From Hoylesella loescheii DSM 19665 = JCM 12249 = ATCC 15930 (GTDB lineage Bacteria; Bacteroidota; Bacteroidia; Bacteroidales; Bacteroidaceae): 64,000 bases of DNA. The stretch spans positions 299,251-363,250 of the forward strand of contig NZ_KB899212.1 of assembly GCF_000378085.1 (NCBI RefSeq), read 5' to 3'. The translations under genes were made by a program, and so were the position numbers. The notes below the pieces were generated by a model, which worked only from the letters and a program-made list of their open reading frames with translations, was not told the origin of the DNA and did not search any database. Shown here one piece after another: positions 25,886 through 35,022 of the stretch. Position 1 is the first letter of the stretch. Each line of letters starts with the position of its first letter.

Positions 25886-27256
25886 TTAGTTGGTGGCATT
25901 AGATGCCCTTTCGTCTGCAACGATACGTTTCCTGTTAATCAGCATCAGCACGAAAGCAATGGCTAGAAGCGTTGCTGCACCGAAGAACTTAGCGTATTTG
26001 GTGAGTGCATATATAGCATATCCGATGAGCGAGCTGGCAAAGTCCATGCTGCCTGCCATAAAACCATCGGGCACATGAGCAGCCTTGTCTTGCGTTTGTA
26101 CATAAACGGCAGTGGCTGCCTTGGTGAAGTCGGGAGCCATATTGGTGACAAACCAAAGCCCTACGATAAGCGTAACGAAACCCACAATGTAGGTTTTAAC
26201 CACATTTCCCTTAGTGTAGGGTAGCATCATGGGGAAAAGGTAGAACATGCCAGCAAGCGAAGCCAACGGCAAGAATTCGTTACCGGGCAACAAAACGGCT
26301 GTGATGATGTATGTGGGGATAAGAAACAAGGTGCAAACCAATGCTGTGGGGTGGCCTATAACAAGTGCGGGCGACATGCCAATATGTACCTTTTTGCCCT
26401 TAAACTTGCGGTCTACCACTTCCTTGGTTCTGTCGGAGATGGGCATTAGTCCGTCGATAAACAGCTTGGTGATGCGTGGAATGAGTTCCATTACGGCTCC
26501 CATGGTTACGCCCAACGACAAAACGCCCTTCACATTGCATTTGGCCACGATGCCAATGATGCAACCCACGATAACACCTAGCACCAACGGCTCGCCCAGA
26601 ACACCGAACTTCTTCTTCAATCCCTCGGCGTCGACATTGAGTTTGTTAAACCCTGGTATCTTATCGAGCAACCATCCGATGGCGATGGCGAAAGGTGTGA
26701 AGCTCTGGCAGAAGGGTTGCGGCACGGATATGCCAGGGAGATTATAAAACTTCTGGAACTTTTCTGCCGTAAGGTCGGCCATCACGAGGGTTATCACATA
26801 ACAGATAATGGCCGCGAAATAACCCCACGCCAAACTCTGGTCGAACACAAAATATGCCACCGCACCTATAAAGGCGAAATGCCAATAGTTCCATAAGTCG
26901 ATGTTAACCGTGCGCGTGGTCTTAGTGATAACCATCAAAAAGTTGATGCCAAGACAAATGGGGATGATTAATGCACCCACTGCCGTGTTGTAAGCAACAG
27001 AGGCAGCAGCGGGCCAACCCATGTCGAACACGCTGAGGTTAAGGTTGAATAGGCTCTCGATGGCTTTCAATGGGTCTTTAAAGTTGTCGGTAAGCAGGGC
27101 CGTTACGATACCAAGGCCAACGAAACCGACACCAACAAACAAGCCCGATTTTAAGGCTTTGCCAAACTTCATCCCAATGCACAGGCCAATGATGGTAAAA
27201 ATTACTGGCATCATCACCGATGCACCCAATTGGATGATGTAACTAAATACGTTCAT
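25886..27256 (-). CDS. GatC-like (PTS galactitol IIC family) permease
   Basis: 456 residues, with ten or more hydrophobic helices. It aligns by eye along its length with E. coli GatC: 'GFVGLGIVTALL', 'VFDMGWPAAASVAYNT', 'TRTVNIDLWNYWHF', 'FGVLGEPLVLGVIVG', 'VMELIPRITKLFIDGLMPI' and 'IGHPTALVCTLFLIP'. No IIA or IIB gene accompanies it here, and most Bacteroidetes lack a complete PTS, so it probably works as a secondary transporter. Operon position beside kduI, kduD and GH105 suggests that it carries a deoxy-ketouronate, diketogluconate or uronide across the inner membrane. It is the first gene of the minus-strand operon, divergent from kdgK, with a possible -7 box TAATTTTG at 27323-27330. Confidence 0.85.
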   Translation of the reverse strand: MNVFSYIIQLGASVMMPVIFTIIGLCIGMKFGKALKSGLFVGVGFVGLGIVTALLTDNFKDPLKAIESLFNLNLSVFDMGWPAAASVAYNTAVGALIIPICLGINFLMVITKTTRTVNIDLWNYWHFAFIGAVAYFVFDQSLAWGYFAAIICYVITLVMADLTAEKFQKFYNLPGISVPQPFCQSFTPFAIAIGWLLDKIPGFNKLNVDAEGLKKKFGVLGEPLVLGVIVGCIIGIVAKCNVKGVLSLGVTMGAVMELIPRITKLFIDGLMPISDRTKEVVDRKFKGKKVHIGMSPALVIGHPTALVCTLFLIPTYIITAVLLPGNEFLPLASLAGMFYLFPMMLPYTKGNVVKTYIVGFVTLIVGLWFVTNMAPDFTKAATAVYVQTQDKAAHVPDGFMAGSMDFASSLIGYAIYALTKYAKFFGAATLLAIAFVLMLINRKRIVADERASNATN

Positions 27257-27420
27257 ACTGATTATATTTGGTTTAATGTTTAACGGAACTTTTAGGTTTT
27301 ATGGTTGTTTAATGGTCAGTTGCAAAATTAGCCCTTTTTTGGGGTTTTCATAGCCTCTTGCCAACAAAAAATGTGCATTAATCGCTTAAATTACGATAAT
27401 TTACCTATTCTGAGTAATTT

Positions 27421-27455
27421 TTGTGTGCGCAAACATATAAAAATCATTACCTTTG
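27421..27455 (+). promoter_or_regulatory. Promoter of kdgK-kdgA
   Basis: TACCTTTG at 27448-27455 fits TAnnTTTG. Upstream, TTTTTG/TGTG at 27418-27427 is the -33 candidate with a spacer of 20-24 bases. The start codon at 27488 gives a leader of roughly 25 bases. Confidence 0.55.
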
Positions 27456-27487
27456 TCCATACGAACAATAAACCAATATAACAAACC

Positions 27488-28510
27488 ATGTCTAAGATTA
27501 TAACGCTAGGCGAGATTATGCTTCGCCTGTCTACCGAAGGTAATGCCCGCTTTGTGCAGGCCAATCATTTTTGTATCGTCCCCGGTGGAGGGGAAGCTAA
27601 CGTTGCAGTTAGCCTTTCCAACTACGGGCATGAGGCTTGTTTTGTAAGTAAATTGCCAAAGCACGAGATTGGGCAGATTGCCGTTAACGCCCTGCGTAGC
27701 TACGGAGTAGATACGCAATACATCGTTCGGGGCGGCGATAGGGTGGGTCTTTATTATGCGGAAACTGGTGCGTCGATGCGCCCCAGTAAGGTAATTTACG
27801 ACCGTGCACACTCTGCCATTGCCGAAGCAACGCCCAATGAGTTCGATTTTGATGCGATAATGAAAGGGGCGCAATGGTTTCATTGGAGTGGCATAACGCC
27901 TGCATTAAGCGATAATGCTGCCCAAATGGTGAAGCGCGCTTGCGAAGCTGCCCGCCGAAACGGTGTTACGGTAAGTGTAGACCTTAATTTTCGTAAGAAG
28001 CTTTGGACTTCAGAGAAGGCCATTTCGGTGATGCGCCCATTGATGCAATATGTAGATGTTTGCATCGGAAATGAAGAAGACGCCCAGCTGTGCCTTGGTT
28101 TTAAACCCGATGCAGACGTTGAAGGGGGCAGGACCGATGCTGAAGGCTATCATCGCATTTTTGAGTTGATGGCACGCGAGTTTGGGTTTAAGTATGTTGT
28201 TTCTACCCTTCGCGAGTCGTATAGTGCAACTCACAACGGCTGGAAAGCACTTATATATAATGGTAAGGAGTTTTATGAGAGTCGTCGTTACGACATCAAC
28301 CCCATCATAGACCGTGTAGGCGGTGGCGATAGCTTTGCGGCGGGACTTATTCATGGACTTCTTACGAAGCCAACGCAGGGTGAAGCCTTGGAGTTTGCTG
28401 TTGCGGCATCGGCTTTGAAGCATACGGTGTATGGCGATTTCAACCTGATGTCGGCCGACGAGGTGGAAAGTCTGGTGCAAGGTAATGCAAGTGGTAGGGT
28501 ACAAAGATAA
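27488..28510 (+). CDS. kdgK: 2-dehydro-3-deoxygluconokinase
   Basis: 340 residues, PfkB/ribokinase fold. The N-terminal 'ITLGEIMLRLS' and 'GGGEANVAVSLSNYG' (residues ~35-50) bind the sugar acid. The C-terminal signature 'DRVGGGDSFAAGLIHGL' holds the catalytic Asp and the anion hole. It phosphorylates 2-keto-3-deoxygluconate to KDPG with ATP. kdgA follows after 12 bases, so the two form an operon divergent from the GatC-kduI-kduD operon. Together they complete the route from unsaturated uronate to central metabolism. Confidence 0.92.
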   Translation: MSKIITLGEIMLRLSTEGNARFVQANHFCIVPGGGEANVAVSLSNYGHEACFVSKLPKHEIGQIAVNALRSYGVDTQYIVRGGDRVGLYYAETGASMRPSKVIYDRAHSAIAEATPNEFDFDAIMKGAQWFHWSGITPALSDNAAQMVKRACEAARRNGVTVSVDLNFRKKLWTSEKAISVMRPLMQYVDVCIGNEEDAQLCLGFKPDADVEGGRTDAEGYHRIFELMAREFGFKYVVSTLRESYSATHNGWKALIYNGKEFYESRRYDINPIIDRVGGGDSFAAGLIHGLLTKPTQGEALEFAVAASALKHTVYGDFNLMSADEVESLVQGNASGRVQR

Positions 28511-28522
28511 ACTTTATATACG

Positions 28523-29194
28523 ATGGCAAAATTTGATAAGATTGCAGTATTCCAGAAGATAGCCGCCACGGGCATGGTGCCTGTGTATTATCATGCCAAC
28601 CTTGAAACCGCCAAACAGGTGGTGAAGGCTTGCTATGAAGGTGGCGTAAGGGTTTTTGAGTTTACCAACCGTGGCGATTTCGCTCACGAAGTATTTGGCG
28701 AACTAGTAAAATGGGCCGACAAGGAATGCCCCGAACTGGCTCTTGGAGCTGGTACGGTGGTTGACCCTGCAACAGCTGCGCTGTACATTCAGCTTGGTGC
28801 CTGCTTCATCGTGGGTCCGTTGTTCAATCCCGATGTGGCACCTGTGTGCAACCGCCGTCTTGTGCCTTATTGCCCAGGATGTGGTACGGCAAGCGAGATT
28901 GGCAAAGCGCAAGAATTGGGGGCAGACCTTACCAAGGTTTTCCCTGGCGATGTTTATGGCCCTGCTTTCGTAAAGAACGTAATGGCGCCAATGCCTTGGG
29001 CGAAGGTAATGGTCACTGGCGGTGTCGCCCCTACACAGCAGAGCCTTGAAGCTTGGTTTGCTGCGGGCGCTTATTGTGTGGGTATGGGTTCGCAGCTATT
29101 CCCAAAACAGGTGGTCGCAGCTGGTCAATGGCAAGACATTACCAACAAATGCCGTGAGTGTCTTGACATCATCGCCCAGATAAAGGGGCGATAA
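28523..29194 (+). CDS. kdgA: KDPG / 4-hydroxy-2-oxoglutarate aldolase
   Basis: 223 residues, class I aldolase TIM barrel. The Schiff-base Lys is in 'ADLTKVFPGDVYGP' (family form LKFFPA). The catalytic Glu is in 'GVRVFEFTNRG', and the phosphate-binding loop is 'VTGGVAPTQQ'. It splits KDPG into pyruvate and glyceraldehyde-3-phosphate. It is preceded by kdgK. No convincing terminator follows; the first structured element downstream is the 22-bp array at 29357. Confidence 0.92.
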   Translation: MAKFDKIAVFQKIAATGMVPVYYHANLETAKQVVKACYEGGVRVFEFTNRGDFAHEVFGELVKWADKECPELALGAGTVVDPATAALYIQLGACFIVGPLFNPDVAPVCNRRLVPYCPGCGTASEIGKAQELGADLTKVFPGDVYGPAFVKNVMAPMPWAKVMVTGGVAPTQQSLEAWFAAGAYCVGMGSQLFPKQVVAAGQWQDITNKCRECLDIIAQIKGR

Positions 29195-29356
29195 AACTAG
29201 CCCCGCAGAGCTTTTCCGCATGGCTAAATAGCGTGAAGAAAAGCGATAGGCAGCATATTAAAGGCTATGTTTTCCTCTTTTTAATAAACCAAAAGGCATA
29301 GCTGTTGGGGCATCATTTACCAACGTTCGCAATACGCTTTTTCGTACCTTGGTGTG

Positions 29357-29466
29357 TTCCATCTTAAATGTACTGCTGTTCCACATAAGTTGGAACAGTG
29401 TTCCAGCTTAATTGGAACCTTGTTCCGGCTTATGTGGAACAGGGTTCCAGTTGGCATAAAATAAAT
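29357..29466. repeat. Five-unit 22-bp palindromic array, copy C
   Basis: Units start at 29357, 29379, 29401, 29423 and 29445. Units 2-4 keep TTCC-N10-TGGAAC; unit 1 has lost its right half, and unit 5 decays into A/T-rich sequence. Confidence 0.9.
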
Positions 29467-29532
29467 CCCTTCATCATAAAGGGTGTTTTAAACCCTTATC
29501 ATTCGTTTCTCGAACGCTGATCTTAACGTCTG

Positions 29533-29616
29533 TTCGGGATAAGTAAACAACGCATAATAGCTTATGTACATGTTAGCGATGTTGTGCTAACTACCGCGTA
29601 GCGATTGGTTCGTTGG
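29533..29616 (+). repeat. GGGATAAG-type dispersed repeat, copy 2
   Basis: Begins TTCGGGATAAG and about 50 bases later contains CTAACTACCGCGTAGCG followed by ATTGGT. The second part is the palindromic core also found twice at 43402-43735. It lies about 70 bases from array C. Confidence 0.7.
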
Positions 29617-29711
29617 ATGCCTGTTACATCTGGCTTAGTTCAAAACCAATGGTATTTTATCCAGAACAACATGATCTCACGTAAAGCGTTTGCTTGCTTT
29701 TACCAACAAAA

Positions 29712-29750
29712 AAGCCCCACGTATGTTTGTGATGTGCATACGTGAGGCTT
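29712..29750 (-). terminator. Terminator of the ferritin gene
   Basis: A stem AAGCCCCACGTATG (29712-29725) / CATACGTGAGGCTT (29737-29750) with one mismatch. On the minus strand it is followed by TTTTTTGTTGG. Confidence 0.8.
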
Positions 29751-29867
29751 GAATAAAAAACATGTTTTGAGCGGTTATGTGGGAGAAAGGGATGGCGAAC
29801 GCGTGCAAAACGAACGACGGATGCAGCACGTATGCCAATCGTTAGACCACAAACCCACCGATGGTGT

Positions 29868-30380
29868 TTATGCCAACGGACTGGCGGGGTTGTAGGTTCT
29901 CTGGCCCAATTCTTTGTCTATCATGTAGACGCCATAGCCGTTATCCTTAATCATTTTAAGATTGTCGATGATGGTTTGCACGTTCTCTTCTTCTTCCACC
30001 TGCTCGTCGATGAACCATTGCAGCATGCTTTGTGTGGCATAATCATTCTCTTCGGAGGTGAGGGCGAAAAGTTTGTTGATGCTTTCGGTGATGCTTTGTT
30101 CGTGGCGCAACGAACTTTCGAACACGTTGAGGATGCCATTCCACTCGGTGGGAACGGCTTCGATGGGGCGAAGGTCTACCTTGCCGTTACGCGAGATAAC
30201 GTAGTTGAAAAGTATCTTGGCGTGGTCTTGCTCTTCCTTGAACTGCACCTCAAACCATTTTCCCATGCCGGGCTGACCCTGTGCGTGGCAATAAGCTGCC
30301 ATGGAAAGATATAGATAGGCCGACCACATCTCGGCGTTGATTTGCGCGTTGAGCGCATCTTCGATTTTCTTCTTTAACAT
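29868..30380 (-). CDS. ftnA: Non-heme ferritin
   Basis: 170 residues, four-helix ferritin-like protein. The ferroxidase-centre Glu/His residues are visible in 'INAEMWSAYLYLSMAAY' and 'FKEEQDHAKILFNYV' (ExxH), with further Glu/Gln in 'FIDEQVEEEENVQTI'. Twenty-four subunits would form a cage that oxidises and stores iron in the cytoplasm. The gene is monocistronic with its own terminator. It is about 9 kb from the putative iron-uptake operon and not part of it. Confidence 0.93.
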   Translation of the reverse strand: MLKKKIEDALNAQINAEMWSAYLYLSMAAYCHAQGQPGMGKWFEVQFKEEQDHAKILFNYVISRNGKVDLRPIEAVPTEWNGILNVFESSLRHEQSITESINKLFALTSEENDYATQSMLQWFIDEQVEEEENVQTIIDNLKMIKDNGYGVYMIDKELGQRTYNPASPLA

Positions 30381-31228
30381 AATGTTGCTTGGTTAAAATA
30401 TGGTGAATATTTAATTGTTAGCTATCGGACTCATCCCCTTAACCCCTCTTCAAGGGGAGAGAAGAGTGATATGCTTTGTTTCTGGGAGTTGACAAGTTGT
30501 CAGATAAGTCAGTTGACAAGCTGACTAGTGAACAAGCTGATAGTGACATCTGTCACGCTGCTCATCGGTTGCTGGCTTAACTCAACTTTCAGTTAATAAG
30601 TTAACGAGTTGACAAGTTGATGAATAGACAAGACCATTTACCACCCTGTTCATAAGTTATTGGCTTAACTCCTTAACTACATAACTCCTTAAATCCTCCT
30701 TTATTGCTTTACGAACAAACTTTATGCCACTTTCGTTACACGAAATGAGATAAGAAAATATGGCTCTTTCTCATGAAAAGTGTCATCTTGAAAACTTCGA
30801 TAAGGTGACATGTTTTAGCGGGTAGGGTACAGTGTTAGCCACATCGGCTTTTCTTATAGCTGTTGTTTACTTGCTGCGGGGTGAATGATACCTGTTGGAT
30901 AGTCTGGTGTGGCTATGCTATGGGGCTGTAATGAGAAGAGTGGGGCTGTATATTTCGCCCATGGGTGTTGCTCCTTATTATATTGTTTGGTCCCCGTTTT
31001 TCACTCCTTACATATATTGTTTAATTGTTGTTGTTTGGTGAGTGATGGCGTTGAGGCTCTTATTGGGCTACCAATTTCGTACGTATGCGCAGCATAAATA
31101 AAAGCGGCGAGCATTAAAAGTGTGAGGAATGGAAGGGCTGGTAAGCGGTTCATGGTGACAGTTGCTTGATGAGTTAGGTTGGGGCAACTTGTCTTCCGGA
31201 GTTCGTCCTGTCGGTTTCTGTCGCAGTA
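30381..31228. other. 850-base intergenic region with degenerate repeats
   Basis: Holds a third copy of the G+C-rich foldback (30429-30469), a stretch of imperfect GTTGACAAGCTG-like repeats (about 30488-30640), and a degenerate TTAACTCC repeat (30664-30700). The remainder (30720-31228) shows no feature. A 62-codon plus-strand frame at 30909 is Cys-rich and without any gene-like signal. Confidence 0.5.
30664..30700. repeat. Degenerate AACTCCTTAA-type repeat
   Basis: Imperfect copies of TTAACTCCT and relatives. The same motif appears at 51236-51275 and, inverted, at 1081-1115. Confidence 0.6.
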
Positions 31229-32170
31229 TTACGCCTTTTCTTCGGGCTTTAACGCTACGGATAGTTGCATGCCAGGCCGCAAACCTTCTACCTTATATAC
31301 TGGTCGTAGTTGCATTTCCCATGTTTGCGAGCCTTCGTTGCCTTGCCTGTAGTTCTCGGAATTTAAGAAATCGAAGTTGGCTTTGAAGCCCGACACGCGC
31401 ATGCGGATGAACATGTTGAAGGGCTTGCAGTACACTTGAATGGTGTCGCCCTCGTTAAACTGTTGCTTTTCTTTGCGGTTCACGGCGATAGTTCCCCACA
31501 GGTTGTCGAGCAAGGCGATGTTCATCAGGGTGTTGCTAACCGATAGTTGCTCGCCCCGCTTTGCATTAATCTCGCTCACTTCGCCTTCTACCTTGGTTAC
31601 GATGGCGATGATTTGCGGACCTTTATAGTTGGATTTCTCGGACCTGAAGTTGTGCAAAGCCTTGTCATAGTCGGCCTTGTTCGATAACGTTTGCGCCTGT
31701 AAGGCCTTGTATGCGGTAAAAATATTGTCGCGTAAGCTTGCAGGTGCCTTCCCGTCTAAGAACTTCTGTTGCACGTCGTTGTAAATTCTCACGGCTTGTT
31801 CTTCGGCCAACTTGGCTTGCTGCCATCGTCCGTAAGCGCGGTCAACGGTTTTGTTTCCTGTGCGGAAGGGGTGTAATGTGGTTGCCAACACTTCAAGTGT
31901 GGGGTCTTCGGGCATAGGCGTCTCGTCGGTTCGATATAGCGCCAGCGTGTCGCCCACTTCCACATAGTCGCCCTCTTTCACCCTTATTTCGAGCACTTTT
32001 CCCTTCTGTTGCACCTGCACGCAATACTGCAAAACCTCTACTTGCCCTTCAATAAGCTGGGCTTTGGGGGTCATCATCCTATTGGCAGCTATGGCAACAG
32101 CTGCCGCCAGAGCGATAAGTATCGTTCCGCCAATAAACAGTTTGAGTTTTAATCGCCGCTTTTTTTGCAT
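31229..32170 (-). CDS. HlyD-family membrane-fusion (periplasmic adaptor) protein
   Basis: 313 residues from the ATG at 32170 (MQKKRRLKLKLFIGG); an in-frame GTG at 32215 would add 15 residues. One N-terminal membrane helix is followed by a biotinyl-lipoyl half ('VQVQQKGKVLEIRVKEGDYVEVGDTLALYR'), a short helical hairpin (about residues 115-185), the second lipoyl half 'TKVEGEVSEINAKRGEQLSV' and a beta-barrel domain. Adaptors of this kind link an inner-membrane transporter to TolC-type channels. No transporter or TolC gene lies in the window. It is preceded by the coiled-coil gene (72-base gap) and the two probably share the promoter at 33153-33182. Confidence 0.82.
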   Translation of the reverse strand: MQKKRRLKLKLFIGGTILIALAAAVAIAANRMMTPKAQLIEGQVEVLQYCVQVQQKGKVLEIRVKEGDYVEVGDTLALYRTDETPMPEDPTLEVLATTLHPFRTGNKTVDRAYGRWQQAKLAEEQAVRIYNDVQQKFLDGKAPASLRDNIFTAYKALQAQTLSNKADYDKALHNFRSEKSNYKGPQIIAIVTKVEGEVSEINAKRGEQLSVSNTLMNIALLDNLWGTIAVNRKEKQQFNEGDTIQVYCKPFNMFIRMRVSGFKANFDFLNSENYRQGNEGSQTWEMQLRPVYKVEGLRPGMQLSVALKPEEKA

Positions 32171-32242
32171 GGTTAAGTTAAGGGGTAAAGGGTATGGCAC
32201 GCGTTTGCGAGCCACTGAGCGTGAGTCGGCAGTTTCTATATG

Positions 32243-33115
32243 TTATTTAAATGCGAAACTGCGCGAGCCAATCATGTTGCCATCGGCAAAGATACTCACT
32301 TGATAAGTGCCAGCCACAAGGGCTTGCGACACGTTCCAAAAGAGACTAACGGGCGTTTCTTCGCCGTTGTATTCCACACTGCGCTTCATCGAATATTGTA
32401 GCGTACGGTTTTCGTAACTGAACGAACCAGCACCGTTGAGCAAGTTGCCCGTGGGCGACATGATACGCACATAGATGTCTTTAACGCCACTGGCGGCCGT
32501 AACGTTGCGTGTAATGTTGAAGCTTACTTGTAGCGTTGTGGCCTTTTCTATTTGGTCGGTAGACTTGCCGCGCTTGTTCTTGGCTACGAGCGAGATACCC
32601 GTTGCATCGAGTTGAGCGGCTATGGCCACCTTCTCAGATAATGAACGCTTCTCCGTACTCAATCCTTCTATTTGTCGGGTGGCTGCTTCGTATTGTCCTT
32701 TCACGCGCGTATTTTCTTGCGTAAGACTGGCATTCACCCTGTTGAGCGAGTCTATCTCCATCACGTAACTGCGAATTACCGCCCTCACTGTTGCCAGTTC
32801 CTTCTTCAAACGGGTAATTTCGCGAGCGTCGGTGCTCTTTACTCGGCGCAGCTCGTCAAGCAATTTTTGGGTCTTTTCTTGTTCAGCGGTGAGTTGCGCA
32901 ACGATAGAATCGTTGTTGATTTGCGTCTTCATCTCGCTGTATTGCTGAGCAAATTGCTGATACTCGTTCTCCATCTCTTTCTTGTCAATCTCTGCCAGCT
33001 CCTTAATAGCTGCGTTTTCTTCCTTCTGTTTATTCAAATTAATGAAGAGATAGGCCGTTGCACCGGCCAAGATTAGTACCACGATGATGGTGGGTATCAA
33101 AAATTTCTTGTTCAT
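32243..33115 (-). CDS. Membrane-anchored coiled-coil protein, function unknown
   Basis: 290 residues: one N-terminal membrane helix (residues ~5-26), a long heptad-rich coiled coil (about residues 28-165, almost all Glu, Lys, Gln, Leu and Arg), then a compact beta domain (about residues 175-290) with 'SFNITRNVTAASGVKDIYVRI' and 'LVAGTYQVSIFADGNMIGS'. The topology suggests a periplasmic coiled coil holding a beta-sandwich away from the inner membrane. Such proteins are often labelled SMC-like in Bacteroidetes only because of the coiled coil, and I see no ATPase motif. It sits directly upstream of the HlyD-like gene, so it may be part of the same envelope complex. Confidence 0.75.
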   Translation of the reverse strand: MNKKFLIPTIIVVLILAGATAYLFINLNKQKEENAAIKELAEIDKKEMENEYQQFAQQYSEMKTQINNDSIVAQLTAEQEKTQKLLDELRRVKSTDAREITRLKKELATVRAVIRSYVMEIDSLNRVNASLTQENTRVKGQYEAATRQIEGLSTEKRSLSEKVAIAAQLDATGISLVAKNKRGKSTDQIEKATTLQVSFNITRNVTAASGVKDIYVRIMSPTGNLLNGAGSFSYENRTLQYSMKRSVEYNGEETPVSLFWNVSQALVAGTYQVSIFADGNMIGSRSFAFK

Positions 33116-33152
33116 AAAGTCAATCGCTTATATACGGATTTGATTATATTTG

Positions 33153-33182
33153 CAAATTTATATATTTCTAACGATATGACAA
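33153..33182 (-). promoter_or_regulatory. Promoter of the coiled-coil / HlyD operon
   Basis: On the minus strand, TTTTG with its TTG at 33180-33182, a 19-base spacer, then TAAATTTG (33153-33160). The start codon at 33115 gives a leader of about 30 bases. Confidence 0.7.
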
Positions 33183-33365
33183 AATAATTGTGTGCATCCA
33201 AACATTTAATAACTTAAAATATGTAGATTGCATGCTCGCAGGGGGTAATAACGCCATTTTTGGTGTTAATTTGACCAAGAATGACGCGCAAACGAACAAT
33301 GGGCTATTTTCCCCGAACCATGTGCGGGGCGCGATGTGAACAATTATCTTGGGGCATGCACACGC

Positions 33366-34997
<1,632 letters not shown>

Positions 34998-35022
34998 GAT
35001 GCACGTTGTTTAGTGTGAGATG

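Larger units (their letters stand above)
29195..29867. other. Intergenic region between kdgA and ferritin
   Basis: Holds the five-unit array (29357-29466), a GGGATAAG/ACCGCGTAGCG repeat copy (29533-29616) and the ferritin terminator (29712-29750). No gene seen. Confidence 0.6.

Noticed and set aside
30909..31097. 62-codon plus-strand frame
   Set aside because: Cys-rich random-looking translation with no ribosome-binding site or gene context.
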